64,000 nucleotides of DNA, from the NCBI GenBank assembly GCA_002943765.1, contig PQWQ01000002.1, positions 2,852,001 through 2,916,000 of the forward strand. Direction: 5' to 3'. Every line of letters begins with the position of its first letter. Within the stretch, counting starts at the first letter, position 1. The position numbers and the translations under genes are program-made. The notes under the pieces are model-generated. The model saw nothing but the letters and a program-made list of their open reading frames with translations. It was not told the origin of the DNA and searched no databases. Origin of the DNA: Psoroptes ovis (taxonomy: Eukaryota; Arthropoda; Arachnida; Sarcoptiformes; Psoroptidae). Shown here one piece after another: positions 53,400 through 64,000 of the stretch.

Positions 53400-53815
53400 T
53401 CGAAAATTACCGTATTTTGTCTATTTTTGTTTCTGTTTGTTTGTTGATTTTCGCTGAATTTTGATATGAATTTTCATCACACAAGAATTTCTCTTCCAAC
53501 TCAAGTTCCGTTGATATGAAATGAATGAAGAATGACTGGAATTTTGTTTCATTCCAGCTCTACTTCTTTGCCCCACAACTGATCTGATGTGAAGGAGAAA
53601 TTCTTCACGTCATCGTCTTTGATCATTTGAAACCATCATCTGAATCATCATCATCATCATTGTCTTAATGAACATTTTTCGTTTTTGGTCTATAAGCGTT
53701 TCACAACAAGAAATGAAACAGCAAAGAATATTAATTTTATTAAATATCTAAGACTTCTATGAAAAAATACAGATATATCATTCAGTTTTTTATTATTCCT
53801 AATATCATCATTTAT

Positions 53816-53855
53816 GAAATGTTGAAATGTTGAAACGTTGAAATGTTGAAATGTT
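53816..53855. repeat. 8-bp tandem repeat GAAATGTT x5
   Basis: Five head-to-tail copies of GAAATGTT, with one T-to-C change in the third copy. Confidence 0.85.
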
Positions 53856-56649
53856 GTAATCTAACCATAGAAAAGTACCAAGTAATCAAAATAATAATAT
53901 TAATAATAGCAATGATGATATCTTGTGCTACTCTATGACACACACAGAAAATGATCCAAAACCTCTTAAAGACCTCGAAAATGAAACGAAATTCTAACAT
54001 TTCGACAATTCGAAATTTGAATTCTGCTATTTCAATTTCATGATTTGTCTTCGGGTGAAACTGGGCGAAGTCAAAAATATTTTTCATAATTTTTCATTTA
54101 ATAAGCGAATTCATTCTCGTTTTTGCATTTTTCTCGCAGTAGAAAACATTTAATGTTTGCTCGAAAAAATATATTTTCTCAAAGATAAGAATATATTTTT
54201 ATGTTCATTTATTCTTCAATGAATTTAAAAATCATTGAAGGAATCATATCATGAGTCATATAAAACTAATAATAGAAACAATTGTTTCACATTTGAAGCA
54301 TTCAAAACAATTCATATCATTATTCTTTCGCATCAAAGTTTCATCATATCATTGCGATTGTGTCTGATTCAATACTAGTTTGTCCATGTTTGAATGATTT
54401 TTTTGCCGTTCTCGTTATAAAATTCTTGTTGACATGTCATCATTAATGATGTTGATAATGATGATGATTATCATTGAATTATTTCTCCATTCCTCTGCTA
54501 AAGAATATTCTCTTTGATTCATTGATTCTTGACAGCCAGAGATACAAACAAGAATGAATGGATGAATGAATTGAAAATAATGAAAAATTGATGACGATAA
54601 TTATCCTTATTTGACTTCAAACGATGATTATGATGATATATCTATTGTTTTCTGCTGAGGGAAAATTTTTATCAAAAACTTTAAATACAAAAAAAATGAA
54701 AATGACAATGGAATCGATAGATTTCGGAAGAAATTGTTTTTATTTTCATTTTCGTTCCGCAAAATATTATTCTACGAATAATAAATTTATGAATTAATAA
54801 TTATATGAAGCCTTTCATTTATGATTCTTGCCAATTTTTTTCCAACGTTCTGCCATCATTATTTTTAATCATTTTTCGAACAAAATATGTTTGTATCAAA
54901 TATATCGTTGTTGTTATATGGCTCATGATATTGGAAGATAAATTGCTTTAGCTATCAAATACATCCACATATCCATATACATATGATTTGTTTCATCTTT
55001 TGTTTTATGTTTTTTTGCCATAATTTTTCGTTCAAATCTGTTAAATCAATTTTTTTCTGATTGTCGAATTCATTTCATAATATATCAGTGTTGTTTTTCG
55101 CTATATGTGTGTTTTGCTTGCTTTATGCATTCCCCCACATAAATAACAATCATTATTATTATTATCATCATTATAATCATCAAATTAATAGCCTTCATTC
55201 AATATTTCATAAGCATATATCATTTATAAATATATGAAACAATGATAATAAGTTTAGACACATCATCATCGCAATAATAATAATAATAATAATAGATATG
55301 ACATGTGAAAGATATGGATTTTTTTTTCATAATTCTGAATCCATATCCATTCTATTCATACATTTATTATTATGCGAAAGACAAGCATTGAATACACATA
55401 TTTTCATGTTTATATGTGAAATGAATCGACAAATGAATGAATGAAACATCATCAAATGAATCTTCTGATATAGAATAAATGTTTTTCAATGCATTTGTTT
55501 TGTTATGTGTATATTTTCATTTCAAAATCACATATTCTCGCTATCTCTATAAAATCATGATTATTATATGATGATGATGATGATGATATATTTTAAACAA
55601 ATATAGAAAAACTTTGACTCATTCATTAATTCTTATTTTTTTGGATAATTTAATGTTTTTGAATGAATAAATGAACGAATGAATCAATTCGATGATTTTC
55701 AAATCGCAGCTTGCAAATATTGATACACAATTGAAATGATTTGATTATATTGAATCGAACAGAACAATATTGAAGCAAATAAATGGAAAAAGCAAAAAAA
55801 ACAAAATGCTTTCCATCATCATTTGCCAATTCATTAATATCTGTTTCCATTGGTTTTTTTCGGTTTGTTTTGTTTCGCTCTTTTTGGATACAAATGCTGC
55901 TGCAGCAGCACATTATTCAATTTGATTCAATTATTATCCAATTCAAATCTTCCAAACAACAGCTTCAAATAAACAGCAAACAAAACTTGAATTTTATTGA
56001 TTGATTGAAAGCTTTCCATCAATTTTCGAAATGGAAATTATATTTTTTCTTCTTACACCAAAATAAAGAAAAACTTAAATTGATGAAATGAGATATATTT
56101 ATTTCTATATTTGCTCGTTTATATTTTCCATTCAATCACAATGATGATGATGATTACAAATGATGATGATGATCGAAAGGGCGACAAAATGCTGTGCAAC
56201 CATCATCATCATCATCATCAGCCATCATCATTATGTTATATAATAATAATAATAATAATCGTTTCATAAAGTGAAACATGAAATTGTAATTTTATAAGAA
56301 TAATAATTTCAAATATAAAAAAAAATCGTAAAAATCGATTTCACATATATATATATTACGAAACAAAATGCACAAGCATACACATCTCCAAACACACGCA
56401 AACACATTTAAAAATTGAATGATATATGGCAGCTATCAATAACATTCATGTCAATGTCTTTTACATGTCAAAAAGATTTCTTTTATTTTTTTTCGATTTT
56501 TCTATAAATTGTGATATATGAAAAGTAGAAATAATAATAATAATAATAATTCTTGTGAAATTCATTGAATTCATTTTTATTTCATTTTTTTCTTCCAAAA
56601 AAACATTTTCAACATTTGTTTTTTTTTTTTTGCTGCATTCGTCGTCGTC

Positions 56650-56682
56650 GTTGCTGTACTGATCAACCGATCGTACAGCAAC
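56650..56682. repeat. GC-rich 14-bp hairpin with AACC loop
   Basis: GTTGCTGTAC at 56650-56659 pairs exactly with GTACAGCAAC at 56673-56682. After one bulged T (56660), GATC pairs with GATC around a four-base AACC loop. It follows a (GTC)n patch. A compact, GC-containing stem is unusual in this region and would be stable as RNA. Confidence 0.5.
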
Positions 56683-57311
56683 TGAAGAAAAATTTTCACA
56701 AATTTATTATGATTGCTATTATTTGAACGATATTTTCTCTATTCGATTTGTTTGTTTGTTTGTTTTTCAAATTTCCAATTTGATTTTGATTTTATTTCAT
56801 TTTTCTTTCCTTTAAAAATCATTTTCCGAAGACAAACAAACAGAAAATATTCTAATAAATAATGAAAATAATTATTTGTCACTGGAATGAATGGGAAGAT
56901 GATGATGAAGGAATCATTTACTTCATGTTATTTGAAGGCAATCATTTCATCCATAGATTTTCTTTGACATTTTGAATTTAAAAAAAAAGTAAATCGTTTT
57001 ACGAAAAAAAAAAAAAAAAATTCAAATAGCATCGATCGATTCAAGAAACGAAACATCTTGTATTCGTGATCTGTCTTTTTTTCTTGATTTTTTCCTTCTT
57101 ATTTTCGATCGAAATTCCAAATCAAATGTCATCTTCATCATCACCATCGTTGCAGATTGTCAATTATTTATGATTTTAAAATGTTTCATAAATAAAAATC
57201 CGGTAAAATTCAAAATTCAGAAAAATAATGGAAAGCAAGCGCAATCTGTCGCATTTTCGATGCACTTTTGAGACTCAAAAAATGCATCATTTTGTTTTTT
57301 CATTTTGAACA

Positions 57312-57342
57312 AATATTCACTCCCATCCCGGGAGTGAATATT
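57312..57342. repeat. Perfect 13-bp hairpin with CCC/GGG tip
   Basis: AATATTCACTCCC at 57312-57324 is the exact reverse complement of 57330-57342, with a five-base loop ATCCC. The GC-rich inner end makes it more stable than the typical AT palindromes here. Function unknown. Confidence 0.5.
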
Positions 57343-57843
57343 CAGTGGAAAAAATGGAAGAAAATTTAATGAATGGCCATATTTTAATGATGATAACTTT
57401 TTCGTCTTTTTGCTTTTTGAAAAAATACAAATATAATGAAGATTATTATTCATTTTAAATGATTATTCTTCGTCGACTGTAACCGTAGCTGAAACTGAGT
57501 ATTATCATTATTACAATGAAATGCAATAAATACAATGAATATTATTTCATCCATTAATATTCTGAATATACCATGAAATGATGATGTTGTTGTTGATGCT
57601 TTTCATGTTGATGATGATGCTAGTGATGATGACGGTTATGAAAATAAACAAAATTAAACATCAAAATAAAATTTTATTCATTCATTGTTGCTGATTCTGT
57701 TTAGGTTTTTGATATAATGAAATAATAATAATAATAATAATGATAAACTTTATTAAAATATAAATAAATGAATTAAATATATGAATATATGTGAAAACAT
57801 GTATGAAAATGAATAAATATAAATAAATAAATGACTTATTGAG

Positions 57844-57869
57844 TGAATGAATTCAAAAGAATTCATTCA
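57844..57869. repeat. Perfect 11-bp inverted repeat
   Basis: TGAATGAATTC and its reverse complement flank four A. The arms are built from ATTC-repeat words, so simple-repeat origin is likely. Confidence 0.45.
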
Positions 57870-59079
57870 TTTTATCACATTTAAGAAAAACTAAACTTTA
57901 TGAAATTTTACAGAATATTCTTTATATGTGTGTGTGTTTATTCAATGTAATTGTGTAATTTGTTTATATTTTTTCTCATCTGCATTCTTCATATATGAAA
58001 CAAACGATTGTTAAGTAAATTAAAGTCTGAAAAAAATAAAATGAAATTCATTTCCTTGGGATCTCAAGTCATAATTCAACGTAATAATATATGATGGTTA
58101 CAAATGAAGAAATTTTTTTTCCATTGAAAAAAATAATTTAAAATTTTTTAATAATTTAAAACTTAATTTATTAACCCTTTTCATTATGATGATGGTGTTG
58201 GTTATGGTATTTTAAATTTTATGAAATTTGTATTCTTTTAAAAATTTTTTCTTCGAGATAAAATGTTATGAAATGTTATAAATTTGAAATATTTTCTAAA
58301 TTCATGAAACCATTTGCTCTTTGTAATTTAAATCATTTATGAAGTAATATCCAGGTGATCATGAAACATGATTTGATGCAAATGTGAACAAGATATGGCC
58401 TAAAATGTTCCGATTTCCAGTCAATCAATCAATCACTGATTGAATACATTTTGATATCACCCGATTCAATCATAATTTATTCACAGATAATATCAATAAT
58501 TATCATGTACCATTATCGAAGATTCAAAGAGTTGAATTCTTTTTGCTCAATCTGAAATTTCGAGCTTTCGAAAATGTTTCACATATTTAAACTCAAAGAA
58601 GTTTGGTTTTTAATTCTGGATGTTTGATGATAATAATTTATGAATGATGATTATGATCATCATCATCATGATCCATATTTAACAATATTTTATTTTAAAA
58701 ATTTCATTTTCATTCTCTTTTTTAAAATTTAATTCATTTGAAAATTCCCTGCTTCAAATACAAATATAAATGGGTCTAGAAAAACACATTTTGTATTCAT
58801 ATTATAATGCACATTTTTTTTTCAAAATTTTTTGTTTATTTATTTATTTGTTTTTTTTGTTAAAGAAAAAATTTTAACAAAAGAATCATATCATATAATA
58901 TTATTATCATATGGTGACATATTTGAAATATGAGTGTTATTATTTTTAATGACTTTTGGCACCATCAACGACGATTCACCAGTAACATTGCTGTATATGA
59001 TATGATATGGTCTTGGTGCGACCAAATAATAATGAAAAAAAATTCAATGAAAAAAAAACTACAAACATTATTCTAATGA

Positions 59080-59102
59080 ATGATGATGATGATGATGATG
59101 AT
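59080..59102. repeat. (ATG)n microsatellite
   Basis: A run of about seven ATG/GAT units, one of many in the window. The same trinucleotides code the Asp and His tracts of the teashirt-like protein. Confidence 0.85.
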
Positions 59103-62100
59103 TTTCATATATTTTCATTCTATTTTATGTATAAATAATTCCATGTATGAAATATTCAAGAACAAAACAAAATAAAAAACAAAGAAAATGATTTTTTTTT
59201 TTTGAATAAAAAAATAATTTCATATAAAATTTAAATGAAAATATTAATAATAATAATAATAAAATTCTAAGAATGAAATGAAACAGAATAAAAGTGTAAA
59301 ACCACATTTGTATTTTACATCATCTATGTGTTTGCGTGTGATTGTATGGGCAGAAATATCCATATTGCAATTGTCTATTACATCATAAATATTTTTATCA
59401 AAAATATTTTTGATATTTTTCAATCAAGTATTTCATTGTATGAAATGAAAATGAAAAAAAGAATTCGCATTTTTATTTGATACATTATTCGTATTCGCAT
59501 ATTAGTACGTTCTTGGCTGTCTTGGCCAATGGAGCTGATGAAAAATTTCAAATTTTCATCACCAAAGCGCTTCACTTTAGCGTCTTGATGCTGCATACAG
59601 CAATAAGTGAAATATTGTCAATTTTTTGAGTAAAATCACATGAAAATTTTAAATAAATTGGCAAAAATATTTGAATATAATTTCATTTAGTTAAAATTTG
59701 TTTCAGAAAAGTTTACCAAAATACATCGAAATCATTAATTTTCAAATATAAAAAATTCAAAAATTATTTATGAATGATTCAAAAATGATTTTTTTTTAAT
59801 GGAAAATTGAAAAACTTTTCATAAATAATTGATATGTGTGTAAATACGCAGTTTATCATGGAGAAAAAAGAAATAAATTCAATTGAATTCAAATTCGAAT
59901 ATAATTTGTTGTATCGAATCCATATATTTTTTTTATAATTATGAATTTGCATATATTTGGAAAAAAATGATAAATCTATTTGATCTAAAAGCAAAAAAAA
60001 AAAAAAAATTACAAATGATTTTTTATACTTTGAAATATTACCAAAAAAATGAATGAATCAATATCCGATTCAGTCAAACAGTCAGTCATACAAAGAATGG
60101 CATTGAAAATAATGCATGTCTATGAATGATTATTTATTTTTTGAGGATAAATAAATAAATGAATCAAAATAATCATCATCGTCATACGATCAGTTAGTTG
60201 TACATTATCAGTTTGATTTTTGCATCAATAAACAAGTAGAATTGAATCTAAAATCAAAACAAAAATAATTTTTCTGGATTGAAATAATAATGATTTAATG
60301 ATTTATTATTTTATGGTCCAAAATCCGATTCACAGAACCCTTTGATTTTAGTGTTTTGGGTTGTTTTTTTTCGATATATTGTTGTTGGTTTTTTTTCGTT
60401 TTGATTAGGCATCCGTTGTCACTGCTGCTGCTGCTGCCGCTGAACTCCGTTTCCGTGCGTATGTTTGATTGTTTGTTGGTTTGGAACCGATGAGATATCG
60501 GAAAAAATCATAAAAATAAAAAAAATCATCATTATGAAATCACATCCCAGGGACAAATGGTTCTATTTCATTTCAGTCATTCATCCATCTATTCATTTAT
60601 TTGCGATTCGGAATCATTATAAATATATTGGAAGAAAATCATTTATCATTTTTATGTATTTTTGTTGGTAATGTTGTTAGTGGTGGTGGATATATGTAAT
60701 TTTCTCATTATTCTTAATTTTTTCATGGATCAAAAGTACATTCCAAACATGTATTTCATGTATTTTCTCTGGTTTTCGATCTTTGGCGTTTCGGTTTTCG
60801 GTCTCTGTGTGAATCATTAGGTTTAAACCTTTTAACTTTTCCATCATTTGTTTGATTTTGAACACGACCTTTGATTGACCCTTTTGATGTGATATTGTGA
60901 TTGTAATAATTGTCAATATTTACATATTTTGTTTTTGAATGAAAATGAAATCTCAATAATTGAAATTTTTTTAACAAAAATTTTTCTTGATACAAGAATG
61001 AAATGAATGATTTTCGATTTCGATTTCAAATGTTTGATTGTAAATCGATACAAATAATAAAAACAAAACAAAAAAAAACCAAAACAAAACAAACATCTTG
61101 ACTAAATGTTTATCACGAAACATTTATTTTTTCAGCGATTCAAAGTCAAATAAATAATTAATCATATTGCTGTGGTTTTCGTTGTTGTATTCAAACCAAT
61201 GCCTGCAAAAAAAAATTGATTTCATATCGATTTGTATCAATATTTATTCATTTTTTACATTCATTTGTATTCATATTCACATATGCCTCGACCATGTAAA
61301 AACAAATTTAATAATAATTAATCGTAATTTGATATGGTTTTTTAAAAAATTGTTTGAGGTTCTTTCCGTTCAATATTTCTTTGTCATTCGCTTAGATTCA
61401 TTGTCTTAATGGTTTCAAAAATGAAATAAAATAAAATTTACTTTCTAAAAAAATTCACTTTCACAGGTGATCAATGTGAAATTTGATACAGGACAAATGT
61501 TCAGGTTTTTTTTTCTTGGAATTTTTCGGAAAAAATACATATTTTGTCGGCTCCATAGTAGGATCGACAAGGTTATGTTAAGGATTTTTTTGAGTTTCTG
61601 TAAAAGGTTAAATTGATTATCGTTGAAAATCGTTGAGTTTAAATCTATGAATCTAAAATCTATGAAGCATGTTCTGAAGCATTATTGATGGTTTACAATC
61701 AATATTTCGACTAAAAATCATTAAAAAATCAATTATAATTAATCGATTTGGATTATTTTCATATATTTTTTGTAGAGAAAAGATAAAAGTTTTTCAAAAG
61801 AATTTTTCAAATAAAAAACAAATTCTTCAGATATGCTTTAGGCATTTTTCATTTTGATTTAATTTTTCTGGAATAAATGAATCGATTCTTTCCTATATTT
61901 CACTGAAAGTAAAATCATTATTATTGAATAATTTTACTTTTTAAATTATGATGATGAACACAAAATAATTATGATTATCATCATTATTTTTGTTTGTTTG
62001 TTTGTTGATGCTACATTACTTTCGATTATTAATATTAATATCAATATAATTAATATTAATACATATTCTAATCTCTGGCAAAAAAAAATGAAATAAAATA

Positions 62101-62749
62101 AAATTAAACCTAATTGTTTTTTGTTGTATTTTATTTTAATAATAATAATAATGAAAAATTCCATGATAATAATAATATCGATCCACCTTAATTCATTCTT
62201 TCAATCACTTGTTTTTTTTGTTCGGTCGATTCATTCATTAATTCATTCTTTCATAACAAATAATAATGATTTTTATTCATGTTCTCTAAGCATGGATAAA
62301 TGGCATATAAATATTATATGCGTATTTGCTTGCGTATGAATGTTCATTGATTTAAATCAATGTTCATAATAATGATAATTACAATTATGATTATGATTAT
62401 CATTATTTTTTTTGAATTTTTTTCTGAATTTTTCTGGTATTTACATTGGAATAAATGTGAATGAATGAATCAATGAATGAATGGTAATTAGCTTTTTGTT
62501 TTTGTTTCATTTTTTTTTTTTTTTTTTTGGTTCACTTGTTTACTTGACATGACATTCAATAATATTAATTGATTGTAATAATATTAATAATAATGATAAT
62601 GTAAAAATCAATGAAATGGCTAGAAAATTATTATTATTATTGGATAATCACAAATTTAAAACAATTTATCGATGGATTTTTTTTCCAAAAAATAATTTCA
62701 AATAAATTTATAATTTTATCATATAAAATACAATAATTTCATTATTGCT

Positions 62750-63143
62750 TTGATGACAATGATACGAATTTTGAACATTACTTTGCTATTAGACATGAGG
62801 TGGCTATCTTTGCATGAAAAAAGTTGTGATTGAAAATGTATATAAATTGATGAAGTGATTTTGTCTTGCAGGCATGTTATGATAAGTGTTTTGTAAAAAT
62901 TGTCAAAGATTTGTTCTCGAGTATTGTTTGTTTTTTTTAATATGAATTGTTTTTAATATTGTGATGAAGTTAATTATCAATTAAATCATTGTAATTTTAT
63001 CGAATCATATCCCTTTATTTCCAAAAATAAATATTTATAAAATAATTCGAAAACATTCGTTATCAGCACCAAAAACGTTAAGCTAATCGAAGTGTGTCAA
63101 TAGTATTTAGTTGTTTAAAGACCCAATCGTGAAACATAAATAA
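62750..63143 (+). mobile_element. Possible 5' LTR / leader of BEL/Pao-like retrotransposon
   Basis: This stretch sits directly upstream of the gag ORF and is less repetitive than the desert to its left. It has a TATATAAA box at 62839-62846 and an AATAAA at 63026-63031, in the order expected for U3 and R of an LTR. I could not fix the LTR ends, a target-site duplication or a primer-binding site: no clear TGG-starting tRNA complement is seen before the ORF. Candidate terminal words are TGTTATGA at 62875 and TATCAGCA ending at 63068, but the TATA box lies outside that pair. Confidence 0.35.
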
Positions 63144-64000
63144 ATGGCTAGAAAAAAGCGAAGCACTGAACAATCGGTTTCAATGGAAGAGTCAACACGA
63201 GTTAACGAATTAGTAAGAAAAATCGACATGGCCGAATTGAATATATTCCGACGACAAATACGTATTGATTTTGATGATATTCAAGCTTTATATTCAGAAT
63301 ATAGTGAATGCTATGCTGAGATGATTGAGGAAAGAAAAGATCAACTTGCAGAAATTTTGATGCTGAAAAAAGAAAACATCGATAGATTATTTGCATATAC
63401 GAAATTAATACAAATGATCCGAGATGGAATTAATGATATAGATCGAAACGGTATTGATCGAAATAAATTATCCGAGATTGATGACGCAGTGAACGAAGTT
63501 AAAATTATTCATAGAATGTTCCCAAACGTGAATGATGAACAAACGAAACTGATTGAACGATTTAATGTGATCAAAACATACACCACGTACACTGTTACCG
63601 ACGCTTCATTTTCAAACCATACCAATTTGGGCACCAGTACACCGAACAATCAACAACGAATTGATAATGATGACTCAAATATGCAACAACCAATGAGATG
63701 GCAACATCGTTCTGGTGGTGTAAGGGTACAACCTAAACAAATTCAGCGATTTTCTGGTGATCCGATTGATTATCAAAAATTCCGAGAAGATATTGAATAT
63801 TATATAGTTGATAATCCTGAAATTGACGGTGCCAAACACAAGTTGAAAGAAATTCAAGACTTATTGCCAATTAAGCATCGATATTTATTGAATCGAATCG
63901 ATCGCAACAACTTACGTATGGCAGACGTATTACAGATATTGGACAAACACTATGGTTGTAAACATCAAATAGTTCCAGCTTTGACAAGAAAAATTCAAAA
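63144..64000 (+). CDS. BEL/Pao-type retrotransposon Gag (5' part, runs off window)
   Basis: An open frame of 285 codons plus two bases begins at ATG 63144, directly after an in-frame TAA (63141-63143), and is still open at the window end. The N-terminal 110 or so residues are charged and probably coiled-coil. A polar linker follows. From about residue 200 the sequence matches the Gag domain of BEL/Pao elements (DUF1759 type): RFSGDPIDYQKFREDIEYYI near residues 202-221, with the F-x-G-D-x3-Y/W-x2-F pattern, then a helical segment ending LDKHYGCKHQIVPAL. By family knowledge Gag forms the virus-like particle, and protease, reverse transcriptase, RNase H and integrase should follow downstream, outside this window. 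The absence of stops or frameshifts suggests a fairly young copy. Family call is good; exact clade is unknown. Confidence 0.8.
   Translation, partial: MARKKRSTEQSVSMEESTRVNELVRKIDMAELNIFRRQIRIDFDDIQALYSEYSECYAEMIEERKDQLAEILMLKKENIDRLFAYTKLIQMIRDGINDIDRNGIDRNKLSEIDDAVNEVKIIHRMFPNVNDEQTKLIERFNVIKTYTTYTVTDASFSNHTNLGTSTPNNQQRIDNDDSNMQQPMRWQHRSGGVRVQPKQIQRFSGDPIDYQKFREDIEYYIVDNPEIDGAKHKLKEIQDLLPIKHRYLLNRIDRNNLRMADVLQILDKHYGCKHQIVPALTRKIQ

Larger units (their letters stand above)
53044..62749. other. Non-coding AT-rich tract, segment 4
   Basis: No supported gene. It contains GATGAT and AAT microsatellites, two short minisatellites, three hairpins, a CTGCTG-rich patch at about 60421-60460, and two less AT-rich patches at about 58960-59020 and 59505-59605, the latter with GGCCAATGG. 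Confidence 0.6.

Noticed and set aside
14521..62749. CRISPR-like or phage-like arrays
   Set aside because: Repeats here are eukaryotic microsatellites without regular unique spacers, and there are no associated genes.

Overview
This is AT-rich (roughly three-quarters A+T) eukaryotic nuclear DNA. It is dominated by microsatellites and low-complexity sequence and carries one clear conserved gene plus the start of a retroelement. Spliceosomal GT-AG splice sites, an arthropod-type Teashirt protein without a homeodomain, and a BEL/Pao-type Gag all point to an arthropod. The extreme AT bias and the Asn/Asp/Gln/Ser-rich protein expansions resemble acariform (dust- or itch-type) mites. That placement is an inference from style, not a proven identification.

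Layout. Bases 1-2699 are the upstream/5' leader region of the gene, with no supported coding sequence. Bases 2700-13848 hold a two-exon Teashirt/Tiptop (TSHZ-family) zinc-finger transcription factor on the + strand: exon 1 at 2700-6330, a 4.9-kb phase-1 intron at 6331-11242, and exon 2 at 11243-13848. The spliced product is about 2078 residues, around twice the usual insect length, because of low-complexity tracts. The diagnostic zinc fingers, the CtBP-type PLDLS motif and the conserved C-terminus are all present. A short 3' UTR with candidate polyadenylation signals follows.

From about 14.5 kb to 62.7 kb there is a roughly 48-kb stretch with no convincing protein-coding, tRNA or rRNA gene. 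It holds simple repeats, a few less AT-rich islands and several perfect or near-perfect inverted repeats. The strongest of these is a 91-nt foldback with a 34-bp stem at 52953-53043. Such deserts beside developmental transcription-factor genes often carry long-range enhancers, but nothing here proves that role.

At the right edge, 63144-64000 is the open 5' end of a BEL/Pao-like LTR-retrotransposon gag ORF. It is preceded by a possible LTR/leader and runs off the window.

I did not find a bacterial-style operon, a CRISPR array, a phage or a clearly new multi-gene system. The most interesting unexplained items are the inverted repeats in the non-coding tract.
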